A stretch of DNA of 64,000 bases from Nemopilema nomurai. Taxonomy: Eukaryota > Cnidaria > Scyphozoa > Rhizostomeae > Rhizostomatidae. The stretch spans positions 2,239,193-2,303,192 of the forward strand of contig ML133488.1 in assembly GCA_003864495.1 (NCBI GenBank), in the 5' to 3' direction. The notes beneath the pieces are model-generated. The model was not told the origin of the DNA. It searched no databases and saw only the letters and a list, made by a program, of their open reading frames with translations. Both the position numbers and the translations under genes were made by a program. Of the stretch, positions 1 to 13,370 are shown in pieces; position 1 is the stretch's first letter; each line of letters starts with the position of its first letter.

Positions 1-231
1 CTAAAAATTATGTAAATTGTTACTTAATTGAACAAATGATATTTTATTTTCAAGTTTGTTTAAATCAACTTTGTATTGAAATTTTCCCCTTTACTTACAT
101 TGTCGTAATCTTTCTTAGAGAAAGTCCTTGGAAGTTTGAGTTTTCTCTGTACAGACTTCCGATCAAGTTAAATTTGATGCATGATATCATGTTTCACGTT
201 ACCAGACATTTCCCCTTCAAAGAAAGGGTAA

Positions 232-412
232 AGCAATAATGCCCATGGAGTCTTTCAGGGCTCTTTGTTGGCTCCTTTATTTTCTGTAGTTTCTAAATTC
301 ATGAATTACCCTTATGTTATAACTTCGCTATTCTAAAGTGTAAAACATTAGTGCCCAAGGAGTTTTACAAGGCTCTTTGTTGGCTCCCTTTTTTGAATCC
401 ATAAATTGACTC
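232..412. repeat. Local direct duplication, 112-bp period
   Basis: GCCCATGGAGT...GGCTCTTTGTTGGCTCC at 241-275 recurs at 353-388 as GCCCAAGGAGT...GGCTCTTTGTTGGCTCC, with related flanks. Two copies only. Confidence 0.7.
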
Positions 413-3031
413 TCATCTCACGACATGATATAATTTTTTTCATGAAATATGGAAGGTTGAAATAACATTGGGCTGCAATGGTCGAAAATGGTGCTGAGCC
501 TTCGAAGGCTACGTTAGCCATGAAAATCTCCTCCTCGCGTCACTGTTTAAAGGATCGTGTACTTAGTGGTTTTACATGCACTTGCCTGTCTTTCGGCTCC
601 TTTTGGACTTGGATTATGCTAGCAGCCAGCACCAAGGTGTCATTATGGCATAACTGTAATTCTCTGGGAAGATGCGTCAGTTGCAGCGGCCTTCTTCGTC
701 AAGAGATGTACCAGGAACAATTCTCACTGTCTAAAAAGCAAGTAACATACTTATACTTGGTGCTACAGTAACACTATGTCCTAAATAATGGAGCGGATGG
801 CGTTATAGGGGCAAGAGCAGGGGGTGTAGGAAATGCTGACGACTCATTACAAATATTCATCGATTTCCTATGAAATAAAAACAGAGTAAACGAGCTCATG
901 CTCGGCTTTGATACGACCTAAGTTTTAGTCTTTTTTAGTGGTAAGAATAGAAACCTATTGTCAATTTTTGGCATTTATGTTCTTGGATAAGGCCTCAGAG
1001 TAAAGGAACAGTTAGACTCCGTATGTTTGGAATCTTCGGTCTTCGCTTTGCGTTGATTGATGGGTTATCGATAAACATTAAAAAGTTCCATTTGTCATGG
1101 TCCTGCTATTTGTACGAAGATTATGGCCAATAAAAACAAATCGTAAGCCTTTTGCTATTGCGGAGAGTTTTGTTAATCATTTCGGATAAATTCTTAGCTT
1201 CGTTTCACTCTGCGTGGGCTTAGGAATAGATTGGGAACTCAGCTGACTGATTTAGCCTTTTTTGACGTATTGCAAGTAATCCACTTTATCTCATGAAGAT
1301 CACTGTCCTTATTAAACAAGGCTAAACAGCCAGTTAGTTCCAAAGCAAGACAAGTTGCGGATTCTATCTTTTCGCCCTTGTGCAAAACGTCTTCCTAAAG
1401 CCAGCTTGAATCATCAGCTGGATTTAGGAACACTATCAGTCCAGGATGAGTTTTACTTACTGGATCTTTAAACTTTGATCTTAGAAAACAGTCTTTAGTC
1501 TTGGACAACTCATTTGCGGAGTGATATTTGGATTTTGATTGGTCACTTAATCATTCTGAAGCAGATTTTCAGCTATAATCTAACAAGATGGCTGTAGCAA
1601 GGAGATATGATCAAGTTGAGCCCCATGGCGCCATTGTCACGTAGCCTCCTTATCATTCAAAAACTTTCCAAGGGTCCGCCATCCCTAGCAAACGTTCTTT
1701 TACCGCTCTAAAGCCAGCTAAATTGTTATTACCGCTAATCTGAACGCCATCAATTCGTTAAGAAGACAAGACAGTTTAACGATTGCTGTCAAGATTTCAA
1801 CTTTGAAACTTCATTAAGTACATTCCAGCTGATACTATTCGTGAGTACGATGAATCTGCAAAGATTAGGCCAGACATGTAATTTATATTGAATAGAGTAA
1901 TGGCCGCCTATTAGTTAACGGAAAGGAAAAGCCAAGTCAGTATTTCCTGTATCTCACGATTGAAATTATTTCGAAACCACTTTGGACAGATCAATTAAGT
2001 TTTAGAATACTTTGCCTGTTTGGACTTATATTACATTATTCGAGAGCCTGTTTATCTGCAACAGATTTGTATATCTAGGAGCGTCCTGTTAAAAAACAAA
2101 CTCATTCAATTTCTTCATATACTGACCGTTGAAGAAGTCACGAATCTTGTGCTATCACAGCAAAAAAGAGGCCAGCGAACAAACTCTCGCAAAACCCTTC
2201 TAGGGCAACGTGCCAGTGGCGTTTCACTACATTCTCCACAGAGTCACTGAACAGCGATAACCAGTTGATGATTAAAAGGTATTTTTATTCAATTAACTAC
2301 GGACAATTTTCCCGATCCCAGAGTAGATTGGAGATGATGTTGAGCGCGATCGCTGAATCGTACTGGGCTTCTCACCACAGATTTCCCATTCTCACCACAG
2401 ATTTTCAAATCAGAATGCGACAAAAATACTTGGCAGAGACTTTATTTCTAGCGACCATTATGAAACCTGTCCAACTTTTTAACAAAGGAGCGAGGAAAGG
2501 TAGTACTAGATAATAAAAGCTTGTGAGTGATTACTGCTTGTCTTTTACCCCACCCACTGTACATTCAGGCAATCCCAACGCGTTTGAGATCTATAATATA
2601 ATACTCCAACCTCATATATTCAATTTAGCGACATGCCGTTAATTCGCATTGGCTCTAAACATCAATATTCGCCCTGCCATTGTTACTGCAAGGCTGATAC
2701 CTCCCTCGTTGAGACCTCTTAATTAGTGCTAATAGCTTTGTTGCTATGCGTTAGCGCCGTTATCATGTTAAATTGATTACGGATTCTAGACCAAATGTCT
2801 TGGCCTTGTGAATTTTGATATCTCTCTTGAGGTCTTTGTTGCAGAAACACGAAACTAGACATTGTTTTCAACTGCAGAATAATTTCAACTTGGAACACCC
2901 AGCGAGGCCCTGTTAACAGTGGAATAGCCAGCAAATATTGAGAGCGAAAGGGGGGGGGATTTCCTACCAGCCCCACTAGTGAAAAGTGTTTGCCTCAACA
3001 CCAAAGTGCCCTTATGACTGAGTGGATTCTT
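413..3031. other. No gene recognised
   Basis: AT-rich. It contains a 19-bp tandem pair TTCTCACCACAGATTT at about 2367-2405. Open frames at 478-771 and 2020-2250 lack support. Confidence 0.4.
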
Positions 3032-3344
3032 TTATTCTTGCCTTATTTGAGATGCATGTGGAGCAGTGTTTAGTCTTGATTGAGACTTGTAGCATTCTGT
3101 TGATTCTGCATTATCTAAGTGTCCTTTCCTCAAATGCCGCACAAACGAAAAACCCTTAGAATATACCATGGTATAAGCCATCATTAGCACCATCAGTATC
3201 ACGAGGTGCGTCATCATTTCATTTTTGAAAAGAAACCTCATCCAGCCTTTGTATCTCTTCAACAAAGACCAAATTAAATGTAATATGTGTAATATTTCAA
3301 GATTCTGTGATTGAACACGCTTTCTATGGAAGCTCGGCTCGTAG
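3032..3344 (-). CDS. Possible terminal exon, single-pass membrane protein
   Basis: From an acceptor-like AACCAG at 3345 the frame stays open for 103 residues to TAA. It has a basic stretch (LLKRYKGWMRFLFK), one hydrophobic helix (THLVILMVLMMAYTMVY), then a polar tail. AATAAA overlaps the stop codon. Codon use looks coding, but no family or upstream exon is recognised. Confidence 0.25.
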
Positions 3345-3730
3345 CTGGTTCACGACATGTGAAAATATCGTTAGCAAAATATGCAGCCATCATTAGTAAT
3401 ACAATTGCTGGGCTTTCCATGCACGCATGCGCAGAACAATTCATCATAATCGATCTTCCATGATACAAAGTATTGAGTCACAGAGAGGTGCAAGTAGGAA
3501 CTTTGACGATGAAAAAGACCAACTTTGAATCCTAAACGTTATCACGAATCATTGAACTTACCCACCAGCAAAGTCATGATAGACTTATAAAGAGCTGTTG
3601 ACGCCTTTACATACAACTTAATAGGTAAATCTATAAAAATATAGAGACTTGCATGACAATAGTCTATGGTAGTTGATGAATTTGCAACATGATAAAGTTG
3701 ATTTGATAGTGGGTTTTGACACTGAGCAAA

Positions 3731-3967
3731 TTATGAGACATTGGTGCATCGAGAATGACATTTTGACAGAAGTGGTATTTGGAAAAGGATGAAGAGGATA
3801 ACAAAGACCAGATTGACAAACACAGTAAATGATAGGCTAGGATTGACTATGAGCAAAACCAAAGCAATAGCCAAAGACAGGGGAAAATGAGGACAATCGG
3901 GAATGCCACCACAGCCGTTTGGAGAGCCAAATGTTCTGATTGATAGCAGCAGTAGTAATTTTGTCAA
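3731..3967 (-). CDS. Possible membrane-protein fragment
   Basis: An open frame of about 78 residues with a Cys/Gly/Pro loop (GSPNGCGGIPDCPHF) followed by two adjacent hydrophobic segments separated by NPSLSF. It could be a fragment of a multi-pass receptor or a decayed gene. No Met start in a good context and no splice partner. Confidence 0.18.
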   Translation of the reverse strand: MTKLLLLLSIRTFGSPNGCGGIPDCPHFPLSLAIALVLLIVNPSLSFTVFVNLVFVILFILFQIPLLSKCHSRCTNVS

Positions 3968-6900
3968 AGTGCTATGTGATGGAATATAAAAACTGGGTGC
4001 TCTAATGATGCCTTACTCTGGATACCAGACCCATTTTGTATCAGACCCACTATGTATACACTATTTTATGATACATTGTTGGTCTGGTCCCCAGGGTTAT
4101 GATGACGATGTACGCGAGAGAGGCTAAGACAACGTGCAGCAGAACCTGTACACATCGCCCCTCCTTTGCTGCGTTGACCTACGCTCCCTTGGTTCCAGGT
4201 CACTATATCCCGTCATCGTCCAGCCATTCAGCTCAATGCTCGTCATACCTTGCTTCTGCGGTGGAAATTCTACGCAGAGTGACCTACCACTAATCTTTAC
4301 GTACATAGAGCATCTCTCTCTTGGCATATTGTGGTCTGTACTTAATTCCATACATTACGAACGTGCAGAGGTAGCGTCACAAACCGAATAAAGCGTCCAA
4401 AGAATAGCAACCTTTTTATTACCTTGCAAAGGGGGTAACGGACTTAGAAAACCGCAGAAAAGAAACATAAAAAAGAACATGTCAATTGAGCAATGTTCTG
4501 CAGGACTGCAGTATGTAACATTGGCCAGACATCTCAATCAGGACTAAAATTTCAAACAGAGACATAAGGGTGTCGTTTTTACGCCGGAAAATAGTCATGG
4601 CATTATTGCCAGCCAATTTTCCTACACCCCTTGTTTCAGCACTGCGAGGCCTCAATTTAATTGCAAGATTTAGCTTAGCAAAGGAAAGCACATTCGATGC
4701 TATCATATGCCTGAAAAACTTGGTTTTGAAGCAAATAAGAATTTAGTAAAGGAAGAATTTCTAGAAAGATTGATAAACGCCACAACTGTGATAGAAACTA
4801 CATTGAAGAGATTGTTGTTTTTGTAAACAAAGATTAGAGCCACAATGGTTGGTCCGCCCCTGATCAATCGAACCTTAAAGCAGCCCTTAAAAACTTTGGC
4901 CTTATTTCACCACAGATGCTAAGTAGCACGAATGAGTTTGGTGTACCAAAGACAACCGACTGGATGTACACTTCCAGGTAAATAATCAAGTTGATGCCAC
5001 CTTAATCAATTGAGGCGACCAGTGCATAATAACTAATCTCTTATATCGCTTTGTATTTTGTTATCTTTTATTGTGCAAAATAGGTTTCCTTTCGAAAGCA
5101 AATTTCACTTTCCTCACGTGATGCATTTTGTGAAAAAGACCACAAATCTCCTTTGATTTGATGCGGAACCCTTCTTGTCAACGACAACAGACATTACATT
5201 CTTCCCCTTAAGTCGATATTGCATCGCTAGATGTCGATTGTCGTCTGACCCTCACAGAACAATAGCAAATCGGATATCTTACTTATATTTTGAACTAATG
5301 ATAATTAGATCAAGCATTTTGAAAAATGACTTTATTGGCTTGTTTTCTGTTAAATCGCTTTATTAAAATTTTTACTTTGTGTGACTATCTCAAAATAACC
5401 CTGATGACGTAAACTTTGTTTACATGTTTACATGTCTGCAAACTGGTAGCCACTAGATCAAATAGAACTTGAAAGCATGATGGCTCGTTGGCTTAGAAAA
5501 GCTATGCAGGGACACCCAAGAGTCTTCTACTTCAAAGTGCCTTAAGGCTAAGATATCCTATAATGCATAGCGAAGTGGAATCCGATAGATTGGGGGCTTG
5601 GGGCCTCACCCCCTAATACAGGATGTCTTTGTCTAGAGACGTAGAATTCGAATAGCAAGTCCACGTGAACTGTTCCGCCTACAAAACATGACACTATAAA
5701 ACCAGCAACAGAGTCGTGTATTGGTTATGATTTCATCAGTCATTCAACATTTTACATGTCACCCTGGTAATCATTTGGGAGCAGAACACCAACCAAGTAT
5801 TGCGAGGCGCTAAGCATCATAGGTTTTTTTCGTGACTGCATGTCTGGCCCAGCTTCCCCGCTGTGATCAAAATTTTCCCACCAACATTTTCAAAAAATGG
5901 GTTTTGCATTGACAGCAATTTCTTTGTCTTCACTAACTTCTTGCCATAATGTAACAAAAAATCTTGCATTGATAAAGTAAACATCAGAAAAGCTTTTGTC
6001 GATCGCGGCACGATTAGATCAAGGGCAATAATCATTTATTGCAATACAATTGTTGTTTGCAATGGAGAATGCATTTGCATTTTTTGATCAACCTTGACTA
6101 TCGACTTTGTGTTAACAAATCGATTTTATGAACATCTCTTGTCATTTCTGCGCTACTAAATTGTGTAAAATTCTGCGTGTTCACAAACATTGTCCTAATA
6201 AATACATTTGTCCCGAGATGTTCCTCAACGGTTGCGACCTTGTCGCTTGGGACACATAGCGACAAAAAAATACCAGGATAACGTCACAAGACATTGACGT
6301 CTTTTTGGGACAATTGGAAGTTGATCCAGACTCTGCCAATCATTTTAATTGTATTGCTTTGAATCTGAATGTAGCTCTTTTGCTAATTCCCTAGGGATGC
6401 GAGATGATTGCTTTTTTTAGGTTAAACCTTCCTGCATGCAACAAAAATATGAAGCCATCATTCACAAGGTCCCCTGATGCCTTCCTTTGGGTATCACTAT
6501 TTTTAAATTCGATTCTTCTCTTATGTAGAAACAGTTTTGGATGGTTGGATGCTTCAACTTAAAAAGCACGGAAAAGTTTGAGAAGTGGCTTTTGATTTGC
6601 AGTAAGCATTGCTAACCCTAAATCACTATTTATGATTCATGTGTTTCCTGTAATAGTTATATCATGTGTTTGCACTAAATAATCAATGTAGCATACTAAC
6701 GTCTATTGCTGCCCTACTTGAGGTTATGACATGATGATGTGGGTAATATACAAAAAGTCAATCACTAGTCTTGGCTCCTTTTGAAAGTTTTTATTTCTAA
6801 TCCGTTTATTGTGGAGTCTTTCAATTCTTTGATTCAGCCCGTTGCATCGGCGTCAGTTATAAATACCCCGTAATGCTGCCTTTCAGTTTCAGGTTCCAAA

Positions 6901-8098
6901 GAAAATACATATTTACACTTTGAGCTTATCCAAACCTCAGTGTGTTGATTCAGGATTTACAAGAAATTGTGCAATTAATTCGCTTGAAAAGGTAAGTTTT
7001 GGATACCGAATAACCTTCGGTAAAAATCAATTTTATTTCTGATTAGGTACCTTATCAAAAATCCCCCCTCTTAACAATGTTCGAATGAGCGTCCTCACTT
7101 TGAGCCCCCTTCGGAAGATTGTTATTTTACCCCTATTCATTGTGGATTACACTCTTGTAATGGATTTCCATAGTAGGTGAGAAAGTAAGCTAAATGCAGA
7201 AATGCTCGAAGGTTGCATTACATTACAATAGCAAGTTGCACCCTCACGAGGCTGTCAGAACCCATTGCTATTGGTAAAAAGGAGGGACCAACCATTAGGG
7301 GTTATGTGGGATACATTCTATGATGTAGCAAAGAAATAGAGATTTGCATGGGGGCCCGTCATTGTTTTGATCCAAAGAATCTACGGACTCCCGAGTATTA
7401 CATTGATGGCGTTAATTTGTCAATTTTTACTGGCACGTCCCCCATATAGTGATCCACCAAACATGAAAGTGCTTGGTATTTTACTGTGTTGAGGGACAGG
7501 CTCCAGATCGGGCTACTATCAATATGTCGAGATTGTATGATTGATTTTGACATTTTTCATGAATCAGGGTTTATTTATTTTTAGTCCATGATTAGAAGTA
7601 ATTACACTTAAACATATACTTATATTAACTTATAATATTTTGACGAAACACTGTACTTTTACATACAAAACACTTTTTAGTAATTTCTTGATTATGAACG
7701 ATAAGATTTAATTAGAAAATGCTTTTTCATAGAATTTAATTCGTGCTCTCAGCTGAGTCAGGGTTCTTCTTATAGAGCTCGATTTAAAGAAAGTCCCTGC
7801 ATGGAACAGACTGTATGCTTTCCCCCTTCCTGGGAGTAATTTTTGTAATGATTTGGGAATCAGCATTAATATAAACCAATTGGACAATTAGAACCTCCTT
7901 GCTGGAAGGGTCTAACATTAGTACTTGTTCATTAAAATGTCTCCTGATGACCCTATTCTTAAACTGCAAGTCCATCCAAAAATAAATCAAATATTCGATC
8001 TCTTTTCCAGACCCTCAGAGCAAAGGGGGAGGGGTATGGGTTTCTTTGGCTCTCCACCTTTTGGTAAAAGTTTATATTCATACCGTTTTTCAGCCCCC
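3968..8098. other. No gene recognised
   Basis: A GC-rich island at about 4090-4390 is open in several frames on both strands and stands out from its surroundings; it may be a transposon relic or a decayed exon. The rest is plain AT-rich sequence. Confidence 0.35.
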
Positions 8099-8140
8099 CT
8101 TTTTCAGACCCCCAGTTTTCTCAACGCTCCACAGTGCCTG
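8099..8140. repeat. Dispersed repeat, copy 1
   Basis: Shares TTTTTCAGACCCCC, TTAACGCTCC-like and GTGCCTG blocks with the copy at 34732-34773, in the same order and spacing. It lies just upstream of the candidate gene at 8.6 kb. Confidence 0.65.
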
Positions 8141-8573
8141 TTTAATGGGCGAGGTTGCCCTCTAAAGAAAGATGGGCGGAAAACACAAAAGTCACTGCCC
8201 CACATATCATCATTTCCCTCTTAAAACTCACCTAAAGACCAATCTTCGATATAACTGAATCATACAGCGCTAAAGAAAACAAGCTGTTTCACTTTGAAAA
8301 CCTGTTTCTTCAGATCTTATTGTCCGTCACAGTTTCATCATCAATTTAGAAAAGACATTCTCCTAATGTGTCCGTTGAAGCAGCAGGAAATAAATCAAGC
8401 CTGCAATAAACAGAGAGCCTACGCCTCTGAATATGACTTGTTCATTGCCATGCAGCTTTGGTTATTTATTGGATAATGCTGCAGAGAGGCTAATCTACAT
8501 TCATCGTTGGTCATGCGTCATGAAATTCCACGAGACACAGATTTACATTTGTTTACAAGGGCCAACGATCAAG

Positions 8574-8580
8574 TATAAAA
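8574..8580 (+). promoter_or_regulatory. TATA box of the 8.6-kb candidate gene
   Basis: TATAAAA about 75 bases before the first ATG. A transcription start near 8600-8610 would give a short leader without upstream ATG in a strong context. Confidence 0.55.
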
Positions 8581-8648
8581 GAAACGACAGCAATGCGCGG
8601 CCGTAGAAGAGTGCACAGTGTTCTTGTGAGGCGTCGACGAACGTGAGG

Positions 8649-11600
8649 ATGTTAGTCAAACTGGCAATAATGGAAGGAGAGAAGGAAAGCACGGATTTGG
8701 AAGTGGAGAAGAGTCAAAGGAGGCAGGCATCCTGTCGAAGGCGAAAGAACGGCGCGTTTGTGAGGCCTAATTTGATAGATGTTGTTGGTCAACCAAAGTA
8801 TAAAATATCTTCGGTGCAAGATGAGAATATCAATGAACTGCAAACAGCTCAAGGCGAAGAATATTTTGGTAGTGAAGTGAGAACTGAGGAGTTTTCAGAC
8901 ACCTTGGTAAAGGCAGATCAAGCGGTATTGGAGACTGGAAACATTATTGATCGTGCAAACTTTAGTATCTTTAAGGACAAATCAATAGATGGGTATTCCG
9001 AGCAAATAGACAATCTCGAAAACATGATTCGGGGGCTGATCTTGAAGGAGCTTGACTCCGAAACGGACGAGGGGTGTAATAAGAAGACTGAAAGAAATGC
9101 TAGCGAGCCGAAACGATGCCATGAAATTAGGAAGAAGCGATCGAGATCAGAGAAGGATATAAAAATCGGCAAGGTTATCGAATGGGATGACGACGATCGG
9201 GATCACGTGCTTGTCGAGCTCCCGATTCGAAATACACACTCGCTGAAGAACAAGAAATCGGGTAGTGGCAGGAAAACAAGTCTATCGCGGAGTTGTAGTT
9301 TACCGGAGACGAAGAGAAGCAAGTCAAAACTACCCGGGTTTATGAACTTCGTACGGGGACGGAATTCCAGTGTCAATAGCCGGACCAGCACCTCGGATGG
9401 AGAGGGATCCGGCCAGAGTATGATCAGCTTCGAATCGACATCGTCGTCTTCGCACGGTAAGCGGTCGCGAACAAGTTCGATCCTTTCCCGGTCTGCAAAA
9501 TGTTCTTCCCCCATGTCTGACAAACGGTCTCGAACCGGATCGCTTATAACGAACCGAACTGGCTGCCCTCAGTACTTTATCCCGGGTGCCAATCGAGGTC
9601 GGATATTTATGGAGCCGTTGGACTTGTTTGATGCACACACAGTTTGTATCAAGGGCATATCGTTTAGAATAATGAAGGACATGCCAAGGACCCACCGGGC
9701 CATGTCTATGGTCGGGTGCATGGGCTTCGCTGTGCCCGCACCAAGCAGGTATTTCGAAAGGTAAACTAGTTGTAGTTGCATTCATTATAGTACACTCTAT
9801 ATGCATATATAAATGGTAACACACGGACGAATTCTAATGCTTATAGGTACCTAATAATGACATGTTCTATCGATCAGCGTGCGAGCCTATATCGTAATCG
9901 ACTGATCCCAGTTATGCAATCCCCACGGCCATCAAAATTCATGTCTCTTTAGCTAAGAATCTAGGCTGATTAAAGCTTTATATGCAGAGACAGCTCTAAT
10001 CAAATGTGAAAATCCATAGAGCGAGGTTTCCATTTGGAGTCTAAGCTATTCGGTCGTTGTAAGTAAGAGCGCCAACACAGTTAACCAAAAACGAACAAGC
10101 GCGAAGTAACGGGCGGAACAGATAATTAAACGGCTAACATGTCTAGAGTTCTATCCCACCCTTTCGGTTTTCCAAAGCCAAACAAAGATTCCCATTGTCG
10201 TCTACTCTCTTCAAATATTAGGCTACTAGAACATGCATGTATTCGACTAAGCATAGAGATTCCAACCAGATTAAAATAAGCAGACCGTTATACCACTAGC
10301 ATTTTGGCTTATTTTCCGACTAGCCCCTGTTTATGGTCACAGGGCCTCTGTATTCTTTAAGCTAGTGCCATTCCCTCTAGAACTTCTGCATCGTAAATGT
10401 TCAAACGGCTGCCAAGCAGTCTATTTCGTAATTGTATATATCGTCATTCGTCAAGTAACATGTAAAGTTGTTATGCAGAATACCAAACACAGAAATCAAA
10501 ATTATGCTGTTTTCTCTTTCAAAGTTCTCCAAGGAACATGCCTGCGCGCCCGTGGAATTTTCGGACAACAGGGCCTCTTCCCATATCTATTTTGGGCCTT
10601 ATCGTGTATCCTGTTCAAAATTACGTGTTTGTGCAAAGCCTTGGAACAGAGCCATGGATTTTGTAACTTTAGGGGTGTGGCGAGGGCATTTCAGGATAGG
10701 CACTGAAAGATGCAATGAAACGCCCAACAAAGGCGCTTCAAATTGTTTAGGGTCATAGTTATGGGGTTGGCCCTGAAAAGGGGGCGATTTAACAACAAGA
10801 TTTTGTTGGCATGCGAAGTTGGGTTTAACGAAGTAATGCTGGATGGCATGGAAGAAGTCATAGAGTTTTCTACTTTAAATCACAAATGATTCCAGCTTCT
10901 TGAGAGGATATTTTTGGCTATCCGTCAATGTCACAGCGTGGATGTGGTTCTAATGAGAATCTGGTTTAACCCTGTACCACCCCTTGGAGTGAATAACGAC
11001 CAGTTAATTCTTCTCCTTCTCAAGTTGTTCTTTGTAAACTTCTACCTACAGCAAAGGCCCACAAGCCAATATCTACGTGCTGCTTAAAGACCCCACGCAG
11101 AAGACTAGCCTTCTTGTTTCTTAATTTGATTGAAAAAGGTTCCGTAGAGAAACGTTACAGCAACAGGGAGTGACAGAAATTCGATTAAGCAAATTTTTGC
11201 CGACAATACCAGTCATTTCATGTTCCGCTCAGCGGATAAGCAGATTCTCTTCTAAGATATTACGAAAGTGTTTGAAGACACACAGCTCATGTTTTCTTCA
11301 TTCATAAAACAAAACCAAACCTGATCACTTATGGGGCCTGGTCGAGAGTTTTTGTGGCATTGCAATCTTGTTGTTGAAACATCTTTTCCGGTCTGTACAC
11401 AAAATGAAGTTGAATATCTCACTTGAGCCCGCTAATCCTATACAGCCTAGTTTATTTGAAGCTGTCACTATACAAATTACATTAGTTATCTTGCCAAGAC
11501 GGCCACGCTATTTCTAGTCCATTAACAAGAAAGTAACCACTATCAGAAAATTTTTAAATATCGATAAAGGCCATTTGTCAAATACATTGAAAACCTAAAA

Positions 11601-13081
11601 CTACATTAAACAATATTTTAAGAAGCGTGTAATGACGACATCACAAGTGTCCGAGTCCTCACTTTTTGAAAACCTCTAGAGAAGAAAGAAGAAGTCCGAG
11701 AACGAGTTCAAACGAACGAAACGAACGAAGAAACTTCTTTTGAGCCACCATTTTGTGAGCGGAAAGGCAAAAACATTCAGGTCGGTAATAGTATGGGGGA
11801 GCGGGGGGAACATAAACAATATTTCGGCAATAGGAGCGAGGTGCAAGTCTTGAGGTACCTTTCTGCATTCGACTGTTTTCCGCATTCTAGAGAAATGTTT
11901 TCTGGAAACTCAATCAGCAAGAGTTTACGTCTTCGTAAGTTCACTATTACTACTCTTAAAAGTGACATAAAAACTTTTTAAGTGGAGAAATATCAATGAA
12001 GTTCACAAACACGTGGTTAGCTCGAAAAGCTGGATTGCAATCAGAACTGTTAAGCATGGCAATTTTAGGTATCTCAAAATTCTGCAAATGCTGCGAAGTG
12101 AAACAGAATTTGCAAAATCAGTTTCACTTGATAATGGAACCATCGAGTCACTGATTCCACTAACGGTGACATAACTCCCCATCAGCCAATTCTCATACAT
12201 TGCACAGCTACTATATTTTTGTTAGTGTCTCAGCTGCATAACCCCCTCAAGTTAACGACTTTCTGGCTTGAATAAATCTGCACATTTGCATCAACGTACC
12301 TGTACTAGACAAAAGGCTGTGTCTGTAGTTGTCTCTTCTAAAAGGACATAGTACGTCATATGCCCTTACAGACAATCTTGTCTAGCTTTTCTAGACAGCA
12401 ATTACTTTGAAGTCTCATCAAATATTAATATGTGTTAAAGAGATGAAGGTCTAATTTGAAAATTTACGCTTTTAGGATGGGGCTATTCTCGATAATGTGC
12501 ATAAAGAACTATACGCAAACTTCCCAGGAATTGGTAAATAATACCAAGATGGAGTGAATCAAAGTTTGGGTAAGCATAAACTCGATTTGATAAAGAATAA
12601 ACTTGGATACGATCTAAGTTTGTTTTATCAAATGAATAAATTTTGTGGGTGAGTAGGGGATATAAAGGAATTTTTTAGACAAGCTATTGGATTCTATAGA
12701 ATTGAATGCACTTTCAATCTTGCCCGCGATAGTAATAGCGAATAGGGAATAATCTACCACACGAGCAACAACGATTTCGTCTTCAATTGGAACTCGACTA
12801 TACCTGATAGTCAGCGTCATTTGTTGACAATAGCAGGTCAGATAATGACGATGGAAATCGCATTCGTCGATGACTTGCAGAACGTTGCAGCTCTGGAGAA
12901 GGCAGTGATGCATGTGACTTCAGGGGCTGCGACACTGGAAAGAATGAAATTTAGCATGCAGCAGCTGACTACACCTGGCATGCAGCTCGAATGTCCTCTG
13001 GGTAATCAATGCAGAATTGACCGACAGTCAATTTTCACGGATGAGGGACAAATTAAAACAATGACAACTGAGTGCCAATAG
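8649..13081 (+). CDS. Candidate two-exon gene, unknown Ser/Lys/Arg-rich protein, about 460 aa
   Basis: Exon 1 (8649-9760) is a long uninterrupted frame with GC-richer codons than its flanks. It ends at an AAAG/GTAAAC donor; if unspliced, a TAA follows at once. Exon 2 (12811-13081) starts after GATAG, joins in phase and ends TAG, with AATAAA 55 bases on. The start is ATG at 8649, or ATG at 8670, which has the better context. Residues 161-167 are RKKRSRS (nuclear-localisation-like). About 200-300 is Ser/Arg/Lys-rich with three KRSR/KRSK repeats and RSCSLP, a fit to the RSxSxP 14-3-3 consensus. The end of exon 1 (RGRIFMEPLDLFDAHTVCIKGISFRIM) is less biased and could be a folded segment. I do not recognise the family. 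Exon 1 is well supported; the link to exon 2 is inference. Confidence 0.5.
9761..12810 (+). other. Proposed intron of the 8.6-kb candidate gene
   Basis: Three kb with no coding sequence recognised. The open frame reading into 12747-12810 is contiguous with exon 2, so the acceptor could lie at 12747 instead, but only the 12811 acceptor fits the phase of the 9760 donor. Confidence 0.35.
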
Positions 13082-13111
13082 AAGTGTACCTTTCAGTTGT
13101 CTCTCCAAAGA

Positions 13112-13141
13112 ATTAAAAAGCCTTTCCCACGAGACAATAAA
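13112..13141 (+). terminator. Polyadenylation signals of the 8.6-kb candidate gene
   Basis: ATTAAA at 13112 and AATAAA at 13136 follow the TAG stop at 13079-13081, the usual distance for a short 3' UTR. Confidence 0.5.
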
Positions 13142-13370
13142 GTCGAGGTAGGGTTTTGATGTTGCATTTCAATTGCCTAAATTTCAATGATTTTTGCTGG
13201 CTTTGTGATCCTCTCTGGGCTCTGTGTAAACAGAAATGCAGACTGCGTGACGTAAGAAGGAGAGGTCTTGGAAAGGAGACACCAGGAACGCCACAACTGC
13301 AAACGATACAGAAACAATAGGCTCTATGTTCATTTCATAATGACATGTTGTCTTTAAACTCCACCCATAG

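Noticed and set aside
9330..9824. 164-residue minus frame opposite exon 1 of the 8.6-kb candidate
   Set aside because: Shadow of the plus-strand coding exon; the plus frame is longer and has promoter and Kozak support.
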